DNA of 64,000 nt, taken from Streptomyces sp. HM190 (GTDB lineage: Bacteria; Actinomycetota; Actinomycetes; Streptomycetales; Streptomycetaceae). Location: NCBI RefSeq assembly GCF_009857135.1, contig NZ_CP047318.1, positions 2,976,001 through 3,040,000 on the forward strand, in the 5' to 3' direction. The notes beneath the pieces were generated by a model, which saw nothing but the letters and a program-made list of their open reading frames with translations, had not been told where the DNA came from and searched no databases. The position numbers were made by a program, and so were the translations under genes. Positions 1-8,735 of this stretch are shown in pieces. Every line of letters starts with the position of its first letter. Within the stretch, counting starts at the first letter, position 1.

Positions 1-75
1 GTTCACCGCTGCCTCGTCCCCCGCCTGCGCAGCGAGTGCTCGGACCGGCCCGCGTCGTTCACGGCGGGAGGGTCT

Positions 76-1269
76 GTGACGAACTCGCTGCGACCGCATG
101 GCCATACCAGCGCGCCGCTCCCCCCGGCCCAGTCGCCGACGGACGGAGTGCCGAGTCCACGCTCGCTGAAGTCATCGTCCCCCCACCCGGCCACGAGCGC
201 CGCCTCCCCCGGGACCAGACCGGCCAGACAACGCGACGCGTTCTTCGACAACGCCAAGTACCTGGCCATCGTGCTCGTCGCGATGGGCCACGCCTGGGAG
301 CCGCTGACCGACCACAGCCGCGCCGCCGAGGCGCTGTACATGGTCGTCTACACCTTCCACATGCCGGCGTTCATCATCATCTCCGGCTATTTCTCCCGCA
401 GTTTCGACATGCGTCCCGACCGGCTGCGGCGGCTGGTCACCGGCGTGGCGGTGCCTTACGTGCTGTTCGAGATCGCGTACTCGGTCTTCAAGCGGTACGC
501 CGACGACGACCCGTCGCACCCGATCAGCCTGCTGGACCCCTGGTATCTCACCTGGTTCCTGATCGCGCTGTTCGTCTGGCGGCTTACGACGCCGCTGTGG
601 AAGGTCGTGCGCTGGCCGGTGCCGCTCGCGCTCGCCATCGCGGCGCTCGCCTCCGTGTCGCCGGACATCGGTGACGACCTCGACCTCCAGCGCGTCCTGC
701 AGTTCCTGCCGTTCTTCGTGGTGGGGCTGTCCATGAAGCCGGCGCACTTCCAGTTCATGCGCCGCCGTGAGGTGCGGATCCTGTCCGTGCCGGTGCTGGC
801 GGGCGCGCTGGCGATGGCGTACTGGCTGGGCCCGGACATGAACTCGGCCTGGTTCTACCACCGGGACAGCGCCCAGGAGCTGGGCGCGCCGTGGTGGGCC
901 GGTGTCGTGATGACCTTCGCGTTGTTCGGCTGCTCCATGGTGCTGACCACGTGCTTCTTCGCCTGGGTGCCCCGGCGGAAGATGTGGTTCACCGTGCTCG
1001 GCGCGGGCACCCTGTACGGCTACCTGCTGCACGGTTTCCTCGCGAAGGGCTCGCGCTTCTGGGACTGGTACGACCTCAACGCGTGGGTCTACCAGCCGCT
1101 CGGCGAGCTGTTCGTGACCTTCGTCGCGGCCGCCGTCATCACCGTGCTGTGCACACCGCCGGTGCAGCGGATGTTCCGGTTCGCGATGGAGCCGAAGATG
1201 GAGTGGGCCTTCAAGCGGGACGCGACCGAGCTGGCCCGCGAGCGCGGGAAGTCCGCCACGAGGACCTGA
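76..1269 (+). CDS. Membrane acyltransferase (acyltransferase-3/OafA-like)
   Basis: 397-residue polytopic membrane protein. After a Ser/Pro-rich cytoplasmic tail of about 55 residues, residues 56-77 read FFDNAKYLAIVLVAMGHAWE, the first helix of acyltransferase-3 proteins with the conserved His (H72). About ten hydrophobic segments follow. The family moves acyl groups onto extracytoplasmic sugars or lipids; the substrate cannot be told. The GTG start is preceded by GGGAGG about 5 bases upstream. The gene stands alone and converges on the HD-domain gene with only 3 bases between the stops. Confidence 0.85.
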   Translation: MTNSLRPHGHTSAPLPPAQSPTDGVPSPRSLKSSSPHPATSAASPGTRPARQRDAFFDNAKYLAIVLVAMGHAWEPLTDHSRAAEALYMVVYTFHMPAFIIISGYFSRSFDMRPDRLRRLVTGVAVPYVLFEIAYSVFKRYADDDPSHPISLLDPWYLTWFLIALFVWRLTTPLWKVVRWPVPLALAIAALASVSPDIGDDLDLQRVLQFLPFFVVGLSMKPAHFQFMRRREVRILSVPVLAGALAMAYWLGPDMNSAWFYHRDSAQELGAPWWAGVVMTFALFGCSMVLTTCFFAWVPRRKMWFTVLGAGTLYGYLLHGFLAKGSRFWDWYDLNAWVYQPLGELFVTFVAAAVITVLCTPPVQRMFRFAMEPKMEWAFKRDATELARERGKSATRT

Positions 1270-1272
1270 CGT

Positions 1273-1755
1273 TCAGCCGTCCTGCCCGCCCGTGACCTCC
1301 TCGGCCGCCGGTTCGTCCGGCAGGCCGAGGAGGTTTCGCATGCGGGCGTACTTGTGGGTCAGCCGGACACGGGTGAACTCGTCGAGGACGGCCAGGCGGG
1401 CCGGGTTCGCGTTGTGGGCGAGGTCGGACTGCTTGACGAGGACGGCGCCCGGGGTGGCGAGGATGCGCGCGGCGTACGCCTCCGGGGCCTCTCCGGGGCG
1501 CTTGGTGAGGGCCAGCACGATGTCCTTCGTACGGGCGGTCAGGGGGGCCTCGGCGAGCCAGTCCTCGGTGAGGGCCTCGTCCTCGATGGCGTCGTGCAGC
1601 CAGGCCGCTGCGATCTGGTCCTCGTCGCCGCCGCGGGCGGCCACACCGTGGGCGACGGCCTGGAGGTGCTCGGCGTAGGGGCGGCCCGCCTTGTCGGTCT
1701 GGGCGGTGTGGGCACTGCGGGCGATGGCTTCGACGTCGGCGAGGGAGAGGGGCAT
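1273..1755 (-). CDS. HD-domain phosphohydrolase
   Basis: 160-residue soluble protein of the HD superfamily. The metal ligands can be read as H30, the H54-D55 pair in AAAWLHDAIED, and D111 in KQSDLAHNAN, the pattern of small RelA/SpoT-like hydrolases. Nucleotide or ppGpp-like hydrolysis is possible but the substrate is unknown. The ATG at 1755 was chosen over an upstream in-frame start because AGGAG lies about 8 bases before it. It converges with the acyltransferase gene. Confidence 0.85.
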   Translation of the reverse strand: MPLSLADVEAIARSAHTAQTDKAGRPYAEHLQAVAHGVAARGGDEDQIAAAWLHDAIEDEALTEDWLAEAPLTARTKDIVLALTKRPGEAPEAYAARILATPGAVLVKQSDLAHNANPARLAVLDEFTRVRLTHKYARMRNLLGLPDEPAAEEVTGGQDG

Positions 1756-1899
1756 GGGGTGGGCTCCTGTGGTGTGTCGAGCGGGCGGGACCCGGATCCC
1801 GGGTGACCGGTTCACCCGGGCCCCGCGGCCCTTGGGGACGGCGCCTCGGCGGCGACCTTCGGGGGCGTCCCGGGGGGCGGCCTTCGGGGGCGCGCCCTG

Positions 1900-3072
1900 T
1901 CACTTCGGGGCCGTGGGGCCCTCTCGGCAGATCAGGAGCAGGGCCCGGTCGTCGTTCACGTCCCTGGCCACCGCCTCGATGAGGTGCCAGGCGGCGCCGT
2001 GGAAGCCGCCGGGGACATAGCGGTCGGCCTCGCCGGTCAGACGGTCGATGCCCTCGACTATGTCGCGCTCGGAGGTCTCCACGAGGCCGTCGGTGAACAG
2101 CATGAGGACGTCGCCGGGGCGCAGCGAACCCTTGACGGGGTCGAACTGGGCACCGTCGTAGACGCCGAGGAGCGGGCCCTCGGCGGCCTTCTCCTCCCAG
2201 CGGCCGGTGCCGGCGCTGAGCTGGAGGCCGGGTGGGTGGCCCGCGGAGAAGAGTTCGTAGTCGCCGGAGTCGAGGTCGAGGACGAGGTGGATGGAGGTCG
2301 CGAAGCCCTCGTCCCAGTCCTGGCGCAGGAGGTAGCCGTTCGCCGCCGGGAGGAACGCGTGCGGTGGGAGCGATCCCAGCAGGCCGCCGAAGGCTCCGGA
2401 GAGGAGCAGGGCGCGGGAGCCGGCGTCCATGCCCTTGCCGGACACGTCCGTGAGCACGACTTCGAGGGTGCGGCCGCCGTTGGTGCGGGCCGCGACGACG
2501 AAGTCACCGGAGAACGACTGGCCGCCGGCGGGGCGCAGCGCCATCTCGCGGTGCCAGCCGGCGGGCAGTTGCGGCAACTTGCTCTGCACCCTGATCCGTT
2601 CGCGCAGGTCGAACAGCATGGTGCCGCCGCGTCGCCAGGGGACGCCGACGCGGCTGCGGAACTGGGCGATGAGCAGGCCGAAGAAACCGCAGGCGGCGAC
2701 CACGAGCACGATGCCGGGGGTGACTCTCGCCGGGCCCTCGGTGTAGGGGCCGAGCTGCACGGACTCGATGATCAGCGCGGTCGCGGCCGCCGCGTACAGG
2801 CCGAGCAGGCTGGCGGGACGCAGCAGGACACCGCCCGCGACGATGGGCAGGACCAGCGCGGCGGGCGAGAACCACACCGGGTCGACCATGGTGAGCATCG
2901 CGATGAGCGGGATCATCAGCAGCAGGCCCGCCAGGGCGACCCAGTCGGAGCCGTCGCCCCGGAAGTAGTCGACGGCGGATTTGCGCACGCCGGTGCGGAC
3001 CCGGTGAACCAGCTTCTTCATCCGGGCCGTGAACGTATCGGCCGCCGCGCGCCGCTCTCGTCCTGCTGCCAT
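1900..3072 (-). CDS. Membrane PP2C/SpoIIE-type serine phosphatase
   Basis: 390 residues. Four or so hydrophobic segments fill roughly residues 44-135 and a cytoplasmic SpoIIE (RsbU-like) phosphatase domain fills 165-385. Metal-binding acidic motifs are visible: GDFVVAA, TDVSGKGMDAG, LMLFTDGLVE and DDRALLLI. Such proteins dephosphorylate anti-sigma-factor antagonists in Streptomyces stress and differentiation pathways. No sigma or anti-sigma gene is adjacent, so the partner is unknown. It is divergent from the eis-like gene, separated by 214 bases. Confidence 0.88.
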   Translation of the reverse strand: MAAGRERRAAADTFTARMKKLVHRVRTGVRKSAVDYFRGDGSDWVALAGLLLMIPLIAMLTMVDPVWFSPAALVLPIVAGGVLLRPASLLGLYAAAATALIIESVQLGPYTEGPARVTPGIVLVVAACGFFGLLIAQFRSRVGVPWRRGGTMLFDLRERIRVQSKLPQLPAGWHREMALRPAGGQSFSGDFVVAARTNGGRTLEVVLTDVSGKGMDAGSRALLLSGAFGGLLGSLPPHAFLPAANGYLLRQDWDEGFATSIHLVLDLDSGDYELFSAGHPPGLQLSAGTGRWEEKAAEGPLLGVYDGAQFDPVKGSLRPGDVLMLFTDGLVETSERDIVEGIDRLTGEADRYVPGGFHGAAWHLIEAVARDVNDDRALLLICREGPTAPK

Positions 3073-3286
3073 TGTTCGGGACCTTATCCATCGGACCAGC
3101 CCCTGTGCACAGGAGGTCCTACTTGTCCCCCTTCCGAGGGCCGGTTCACGACGAATCTCACACAGATCTCACACGGGAGCCCGTCCTGCGGCCCTCGCGC
3201 GGCACCTCTGAAGGATCCCACGACGTCCCCCCGCCGTACGGCGAAATTGACTCGCTCGTAACCAAGGGCACTGCTACGCATGGCAC

Positions 3287-4525
3287 ATGACGACTGAGCT
3301 GCGGGTGCTGGGCAAGGACGAGTGGAATGTCTGGTACGCGAACGTTGAGAGGGCATTCGGGGGGATGCGGACTCCGGCCGAGGAACGCGACCTCGACGAG
3401 TCGCTCATCGACTACGGCCGTGCGCTGGGCGCCTGGGACGGCGGTCAATGCGTGGGTACGGCCGGGGCGTTCGACTTCCGGATCACGGTTCCGGGCGGCG
3501 CGGTCGTTCCCGCGGCGGGCGTGACGATGGTGGGTGTCGCGGCGACGCACCGGCGGCGCGGGGTGCTGACGTCCATGATGCGGCGGCAGTTGGCGGACGT
3601 CCGCGCGTGGGGTGAGCCGCTGGCCGTGCTGGTCGCGTCGGAGCCGGCGATCTACGGCCGGTTCGGGTACGGCGTCGCCACGCACCGGCTCGGTGTCGAC
3701 GTCGACAGCACGCGGGTCCGGCTGTCCGTGCCGCCCGGCACCGAGGACGTGCGGCTGCGGTACGCCGACCCGGCCGACGTGCTCGACGCCTGTGAGGCGG
3801 TGTACGCGCGCCGGGTTCCGGAGCGGCCGGGGATGCTGGTGCGGCGGCCCGGCTGGGAGCAGGTGGAACTGCTGGACACGGACCGGCACCGGGCGGGGGG
3901 CTCGCCGTTGCAGTGCGTGGTGGCGGAGCGGGACGGGAGCAAGGGGCTCGTCGGGTACGCGCGGTTCCGGATCACCCCGGACTGGGGACCGGGCGGCGCC
4001 GCGGGGGTCGTCCGGCTGAGCGCGCTGGAGGCGGTGGATCCGGCCGCGCACGCCGCGTTGTGGCGGTTCCTGTTCGACATCGACCTGACGTCGTCGGTCG
4101 TCGCGTACCGGCGGCCCGTGGACGAGCCGTGGCTGCACATGGTGTCGGACGTCCGGCGGTGCGGGCTGCGGGTGCAGGACGATCTGCACGTACGGCTCGT
4201 GGACGTCGGGGCGGCGTTGCGGGCGCGGACCTATCAGGCGCCGGTGGATCTGGTGCTGGAGGTCGAGGACGCCTTCTGTCCCTGGAACGAGGGGCGTTGG
4301 CGGCTCGTCGGGGACGCGCGGGGGGCGAGCTGCCAGCGGACCGGGCGGGCCGCCGATCTCGTCCTGTCGGTGCGGGAGTTGGCGTCGGCCTATCTGGGCG
4401 GGGTGAGCCTCGCGTCGCTGGGTGCGGCCGGGCGGGTGCGGGAGTTGCGGCCGGGGGCGCTCGCGGAGGCGTCGGTGGGGTTCTGCTCGTCGACCGTGGC
4501 GCCCTGGTTGCCGCACTCGTTCTGA
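3287..4525 (+). CDS. eis: Eis-like GNAT N-acetyltransferase
   Basis: 412 residues, the full length of Eis-type multi-acetylating N-acetyltransferases. The acetyl-CoA motif VGVAATHRRRGVLTSMM is at about 83-99, the conserved YGRFGYG with a catalytic-type Tyr at 123-129, and the chain ends in Phe, matching the C-terminal carboxylate used for catalysis in Eis. The SCP2-like C-terminal domain is intact. In mycobacteria Eis acetylates aminoglycosides and other amines; here the substrate is unknown. No Shine-Dalgarno is evident. A weak TTGACT-17-ACTGCT pair ends about 11 bases before the ATG, so the mRNA may be nearly leaderless. The stop codon lies inside the IS target duplication. Confidence 0.85.
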   Translation: MTTELRVLGKDEWNVWYANVERAFGGMRTPAEERDLDESLIDYGRALGAWDGGQCVGTAGAFDFRITVPGGAVVPAAGVTMVGVAATHRRRGVLTSMMRRQLADVRAWGEPLAVLVASEPAIYGRFGYGVATHRLGVDVDSTRVRLSVPPGTEDVRLRYADPADVLDACEAVYARRVPERPGMLVRRPGWEQVELLDTDRHRAGGSPLQCVVAERDGSKGLVGYARFRITPDWGPGGAAGVVRLSALEAVDPAAHAALWRFLFDIDLTSSVVAYRRPVDEPWLHMVSDVRRCGLRVQDDLHVRLVDVGAALRARTYQAPVDLVLEVEDAFCPWNEGRWRLVGDARGASCQRTGRAADLVLSVRELASAYLGGVSLASLGAAGRVRELRPGALAEASVGFCSSTVAPWLPHSF

Positions 4526-4526
4526 G
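4522..4526. repeat. Target-site copy CTGAG, left flank of IS array
   Basis: CTGAG occurs at 4522-4526, at the junction between the two IS copies (6119-6123) and at the right flank (7716-7720). The duplication is 3-5 bases long, because IS-terminal bases cannot be separated from target bases. It contains the TGA stop of the upstream acetyltransferase gene. Confidence 0.75.
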
Positions 4527-6118
4527 CTTGTTCTTTTTCTTCCGGGCTCGAATCGTGTGTCGAACTGGGTCGCTCACCTGGGGATTCGCCGGACGTGGGG
4601 GCGGCCCTCGTCTGATCCTGTGCTCCGACCAAGGTGCACGTGACCAAGACGAAGGCCGTGAGGGTGAGTCTGCTGCCTGATGCTGTACGGAGGGAAGCGT
4701 TCGCGGAGGCGTCACGCTTCCGGGACGAGTTCTACGAGTGTCTGACCGCTCGGCGCGATGAGTTGTTCGAGTTGGTGGACGCGGTGCTGTGCGCGGACGG
4801 TGCGGTGAAGTCACCGGTGGATCTGACGTTGCTGCCCGAGCACCGGCGTGGGCACGGAGCGATGTACGGCGGCTTGAATCACGGCAGGATCGACGTCGGC
4901 CAACTGCGGACAGTGCTGGCAGGGCTGCCGCTGCCGCGTTTCGATGGTGGACGCCTGGTTCTGGCGGTCGATGTGTCACCGTGGCTGCGTTCGGACGCGC
5001 CGTGCTCGGCGGAGCGGCTGTTCTGCCACGTGTATGGCCGGGCGAAGACGGCGTCGCAGTTCATTCCGGGCTGGCCCTACTCCTTTGTCGCCGTGCTGGA
5101 GCCGGGTGCCACCTCCTGGACCGCGATCCTGGACGCGGTCCGGCTGGGTCCGGTGGACGACGCGACCGCCGTCACGGCAGACCAGCTGAGAGGTGTCGTC
5201 GAGCGGCTCATGGCCGCTGGTCAGTGGCAGGCCGGGGACCCGGCCATCGTGATCGTCAGTGACGCGGGCTACGACGTGACCCGTCTGGCCTGGGTGCTGC
5301 GCGACCTGCCGGTTGAGCTGGTCGGCCGGGTCCGCTCCGACCGCGTCATGCGTCTACCGAAGCCACCGCGGATGCACGGCGTCAACGGCCGGCCGCCCAA
5401 GCACGGTCCGGAGTTCCGGTTCACCAGACCGGAGACCTGGCCGGAGCCCGCAATCACCACGATCACGGACACCAGCAACTACGGCAAGGCCGAGACCCAG
5501 GCATGGGACCGGGTCCATCCCCGGCTCACTCACCGTTCCTCGTGGCTGGACCATGAGGGCGAACTTCCCCTGGTGGAAGGGACGTTGATCCGGCTGAAGG
5601 TTGAGCACTTGTCGAAGGAACGAGATGCTCCGCCGGTGTGGTTGTGGTCCTCGAAGACCGGCGCCACCTCGGACGACGTGGACCGCTTCTGGCAGGTGTT
5701 CCTCCGCCGCTTCGACCTGGAGCACACCTTCCGCTTCGCGAAGCAGACCCTGGGCTGGACCACGCCGAAACTCCGCACTCCTCAGGCCGCGGACCGCTGG
5801 ACCTGGCTCCTGATCGTCGCTCACACCCAGCTCAGACTCGCCCGGACACTCGCTGAGGACCTCCGCCGACCGTGGGAGAAACCCACCACCTCCGGCCGGC
5901 TCACCCCGGCCCGTGTCCGCCGGGGGTTCAGGAACATCCGCGCTCACCTCGCCTGCCCGAGCCGTGTTCCCAAACCTCGTGGCACCGGTCCCGGGCGGCC
6001 ACCCGGCGCCAAGAACAAACGCCGGGCACCCCGCTACGACGTCGGGAAAACCGTCAAACGCCCCGAGACCCTCAAGGCCATCGGCAAGCCCGGAAGATCT
6101 TGGTAGATAAAGAACAAG
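4527..6118 (+). mobile_element. Insertion sequence, copy 1 (IS4-superfamily DDE element, 1592 bp)
   Basis: Terminal inverted repeats CTTGTTCTTT (left) and AAAGAACAAG (right) bound a 1592-base unit holding one transposase gene and a 107-base leader. The stop codon of the transposase is 12 bases from the right end. An apparently identical second copy starts 5 bases later, giving a period of exactly 1597 bases. Confidence 0.9.
4634..6106 (+). CDS. DDE transposase, copy 1
   Basis: 490-residue transposase with an RNase H-like catalytic core. D113 lies in AVDVSPWLR, D210 in IVSDAGYD and E363 in RRFDLEHTFRFAKQ. The last fits the IS4-superfamily F/Y-2-R-3-E-6-K signature (F356, R359, E363, K370), which supports an IS701-like or related member. 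The basic C-terminus holds a GRPPGAKNKRR nucleic-acid-binding stretch. The GTG at 4634 is the longest start; a GTG two codons later is equally possible and neither has a clear ribosome binding site. The frame is intact, so the element may be active. Confidence 0.9.
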   Translation: MHVTKTKAVRVSLLPDAVRREAFAEASRFRDEFYECLTARRDELFELVDAVLCADGAVKSPVDLTLLPEHRRGHGAMYGGLNHGRIDVGQLRTVLAGLPLPRFDGGRLVLAVDVSPWLRSDAPCSAERLFCHVYGRAKTASQFIPGWPYSFVAVLEPGATSWTAILDAVRLGPVDDATAVTADQLRGVVERLMAAGQWQAGDPAIVIVSDAGYDVTRLAWVLRDLPVELVGRVRSDRVMRLPKPPRMHGVNGRPPKHGPEFRFTRPETWPEPAITTITDTSNYGKAETQAWDRVHPRLTHRSSWLDHEGELPLVEGTLIRLKVEHLSKERDAPPVWLWSSKTGATSDDVDRFWQVFLRRFDLEHTFRFAKQTLGWTTPKLRTPQAADRWTWLLIVAHTQLRLARTLAEDLRRPWEKPTTSGRLTPARVRRGFRNIRAHLACPSRVPKPRGTGPGRPPGAKNKRRAPRYDVGKTVKRPETLKAIGKPGRSW

Positions 6119-6133
6119 CTGAGCTTGTTCTTT
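6109..6133. repeat. IS-IS junction: abutted inverted repeats around one target copy
   Basis: The right end of copy 1 and the left end of copy 2 face each other across TGA: an 11-base arm AAAGAACAAGC, a 3-base loop, then GCTTGTTCTTT, followed by a T-rich run. On RNA this is a hairpin plus U-tract and may act as a terminator between the transposase genes. As DNA it is the abutted-ends structure of an IS tandem dimer. Confidence 0.85.
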
Positions 6134-7715
6134 TTCTTCCGGGCTCGAATCGTGTGTCGAACTGGGTCGCTCACCTGGGGATTCGCCGGACGTGGGGGCG
6201 GCCCTCGTCTGATCCTGTGCTCCGACCAAGGTGCACGTGACCAAGACGAAGGCCGTGAGGGTGAGTCTGCTGCCTGATGCTGTACGGAGGGAAGCGTTCG
6301 CGGAGGCGTCACGCTTCCGGGACGAGTTCTACGAGTGTCTGACCGCTCGGCGCGATGAGTTGTTCGAGTTGGTGGACGCGGTGCTGTGCGCGGACGGTGC
6401 GGTGAAGTCACCGGTGGATCTGACGTTGCTGCCCGAGCACCGGCGTGGGCACGGAGCGATGTACGGCGGCTTGAATCACGGCAGGATCGACGTCGGCCAA
6501 CTGCGGACAGTGCTGGCAGGGCTGCCGCTGCCGCGTTTCGATGGTGGACGCCTGGTTCTGGCGGTCGATGTGTCACCGTGGCTGCGTTCGGACGCGCCGT
6601 GCTCGGCGGAGCGGCTGTTCTGCCACGTGTATGGCCGGGCGAAGACGGCGTCGCAGTTCATTCCGGGCTGGCCCTACTCCTTTGTCGCCGTGCTGGAGCC
6701 GGGTGCCACCTCCTGGACCGCGATCCTGGACGCGGTCCGGCTGGGTCCGGTGGACGACGCGACCGCCGTCACGGCAGACCAGCTGAGAGGTGTCGTCGAG
6801 CGGCTCATGGCCGCTGGTCAGTGGCAGGCCGGGGACCCGGCCATCGTGATCGTCAGTGACGCGGGCTACGACGTGACCCGTCTGGCCTGGGTGCTGCGCG
6901 ACCTGCCGGTTGAGCTGGTCGGCCGGGTCCGCTCCGACCGCGTCATGCGTCTACCGAAGCCACCGCGGATGCACGGCGTCAACGGCCGGCCGCCCAAGCA
7001 CGGTCCGGAGTTCCGGTTCACCAGACCGGAGACCTGGCCGGAGCCCGCAATCACCACGATCACGGACACCAGCAACTACGGCAAGGCCGAGACCCAGGCA
7101 TGGGACCGGGTCCATCCCCGGCTCACTCACCGTTCCTCGTGGCTGGACCATGAGGGCGAACTTCCCCTGGTGGAAGGGACGTTGATCCGGCTGAAGGTTG
7201 AGCACTTGTCGAAGGAACGAGATGCTCCGCCGGTGTGGTTGTGGTCCTCGAAGACCGGCGCCACCTCGGACGACGTGGACCGCTTCTGGCAGGTGTTCCT
7301 CCGCCGCTTCGACCTGGAGCACACCTTCCGCTTCGCGAAGCAGACCCTGGGCTGGACCACGCCGAAACTCCGCACTCCTCAGGCCGCGGACCGCTGGACC
7401 TGGCTCCTGATCGTCGCTCACACCCAGCTCAGACTCGCCCGGACACTCGCTGAGGACCTCCGCCGACCGTGGGAGAAACCCACCACCTCCGGCCGGCTCA
7501 CCCCGGCCCGTGTCCGCCGGGGGTTCAGGAACATCCGCGCTCACCTCGCCTGCCCGAGCCGTGTTCCCAAACCTCGTGGCACCGGTCCCGGGCGGCCACC
7601 CGGCGCCAAGAACAAACGCCGGGCACCCCGCTACGACGTCGGGAAAACCGTCAAACGCCCCGAGACCCTCAAGGCCATCGGCAAGCCCGGAAGATCTTGG
7701 TAGATAAAGAACAAG
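6124..7715 (+). mobile_element. Insertion sequence, copy 2 (tandem, same orientation)
   Basis: A second 1592-base copy, head-to-tail with the first. Every reading frame I compared between the copies gives the same translation, so the two look identical at DNA level. The right terminal repeat is AAAGAACAAG, followed by CTGAG and then the trailer of the Nei-type gene. Confidence 0.9.
6231..7703 (+). CDS. DDE transposase, copy 2
   Basis: 490 residues, identical to the transposase of copy 1, with the same D113/D210/E363 triad and intact frame. Identity over the full length means a recent duplication, gene conversion, or an assembly duplication. Transcription could come from its own 107-base leader or by read-through from copy 1. 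Confidence 0.9.
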   Translation: MHVTKTKAVRVSLLPDAVRREAFAEASRFRDEFYECLTARRDELFELVDAVLCADGAVKSPVDLTLLPEHRRGHGAMYGGLNHGRIDVGQLRTVLAGLPLPRFDGGRLVLAVDVSPWLRSDAPCSAERLFCHVYGRAKTASQFIPGWPYSFVAVLEPGATSWTAILDAVRLGPVDDATAVTADQLRGVVERLMAAGQWQAGDPAIVIVSDAGYDVTRLAWVLRDLPVELVGRVRSDRVMRLPKPPRMHGVNGRPPKHGPEFRFTRPETWPEPAITTITDTSNYGKAETQAWDRVHPRLTHRSSWLDHEGELPLVEGTLIRLKVEHLSKERDAPPVWLWSSKTGATSDDVDRFWQVFLRRFDLEHTFRFAKQTLGWTTPKLRTPQAADRWTWLLIVAHTQLRLARTLAEDLRRPWEKPTTSGRLTPARVRRGFRNIRAHLACPSRVPKPRGTGPGRPPGAKNKRRAPRYDVGKTVKRPETLKAIGKPGRSW

Positions 7716-7741
7716 CTGAGGCAGGGGTGCCCTCCGGGGTG

Positions 7742-8563
7742 TCAGCGGTGCTGGCAGGTGGGGCACCAGAAGAGGTTGCGGGCGGCGAGGTCGGCGGTGC
7801 GGATCTCGCCGCCGCAGAGGTGGCAGGGCAGGTGGGCCCTGCGGTACACGTACACCTCGCCGCCGTGGTCGTCGACGCGGGGCGGGCGGCCCATGGCCTG
7901 CGGGGTGTGTTCCGGGCGGACGGTGTCGATGCGGTTGGTGCGGACGCCCTCGCGCATGAGGACGACGAGGTCGGCCCAGATCGCGTCCCATTCCGCCGCG
8001 CCGATGTCCCGGCCGGCGCGGTACGGGTCGATGCCGTGCCGGAACAGGACCTCCGCGCGGTAGACGTTGCCGACGCCCGCGATGATCCTCTGGTCCATGA
8101 GGAGCGCGGCGATCGTCGTACGGCTGCGGGAGATCCGGGCGTACGCGAGGGCCGGGTCGGCGTCCGGGCGGAGCGGGTCCGGGCCGAGGCGGGCGTGGAC
8201 GGCCTGCTTCTCGGCGTCCGTGATCAGCGCGCAGGTCGTGGGGCCGCGCAGATCCACGTACGAGGTGTCGTTGCGCAGGCGGAGGCGGACGGTGTCGGTG
8301 GGCGGGGGCGCCGGCGTGGAGCCGAAGCCGACCTTGCCGAAGAGACCGAGGTGGATGTGGACCCAGTCCTCCGCGTCGGGGGCGCCGAAGTGGAGGAAGA
8401 GGTGCTTGCCGTGGGCCTCGGCGGCGGTGAGGGGGGTGCCGTCGAGGAGGGCGGCGGCGTCGGCGAACTTGCCCTGGGGGCTGGTGACGCGGATGGCCGT
8501 GCCGTCGCCGAAGCGGGCGAGGTAGTCCTCGGCCAGGCGATGGATCGTGTGGCCTTCCGGCAC
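7742..8563 (-). CDS. nei: Fpg/Nei-family DNA glycosylase
   Basis: 273 residues. The N-terminus MPEGHTIHRLAEDY gives the P2 nucleophile and E3 of the Fpg/Nei family; PEGHTIH is typical of actinobacterial Nei proteins rather than MutM (PELPEVE). The H2TH region contains DQRIIAGVGNVYRAE and the C-terminal zinc finger is CHLC...CPTC. It excises oxidised bases and nicks the abasic site. Before the IS insertion its stop lay only about 22 bases from the converging eis stop. The next gene upstream on the same strand is rpiB. Confidence 0.88.
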   Translation of the reverse strand: MPEGHTIHRLAEDYLARFGDGTAIRVTSPQGKFADAAALLDGTPLTAAEAHGKHLFLHFGAPDAEDWVHIHLGLFGKVGFGSTPAPPPTDTVRLRLRNDTSYVDLRGPTTCALITDAEKQAVHARLGPDPLRPDADPALAYARISRSRTTIAALLMDQRIIAGVGNVYRAEVLFRHGIDPYRAGRDIGAAEWDAIWADLVVLMREGVRTNRIDTVRPEHTPQAMGRPPRVDDHGGEVYVYRRAHLPCHLCGGEIRTADLAARNLFWCPTCQHR

Positions 8564-8657
8564 GGGGCCCTCCGGGGGTTGGGCGGGGCGCGTAGGGGGT
8601 TGGGGCCGCTGAGGGCGCGGGTGCGGGTGCGGGCTGGTCGCGTAGTTCCCCGCGCCG

Positions 8658-8721
8658 CTGAAGGGAACGGGCCTGCGGCCCGCCCTTCAGCTCGTTCTGA
8701 GAACCACGGGGCGCAGCCCCG
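8658..8721. repeat. Intergenic GC-rich palindromic element (Streptomyces type)
   Basis: Two hairpins in the 172-base gap between nei and rpiB: CTGAAGGG...CCCTTCAG (8658-8690) with an inner GGGCC/GGCCC stem, and CGGGGC-GCA-GCCCCG (8707-8721). The preceding GTAGTTCCCCGCGCC string is, as I recall, part of a small repeat scattered through Streptomyces intergenic regions. It may end the rpiB transcript. Confidence 0.6.
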
Positions 8722-8735
8722 AGTTGTCAGGCGCC

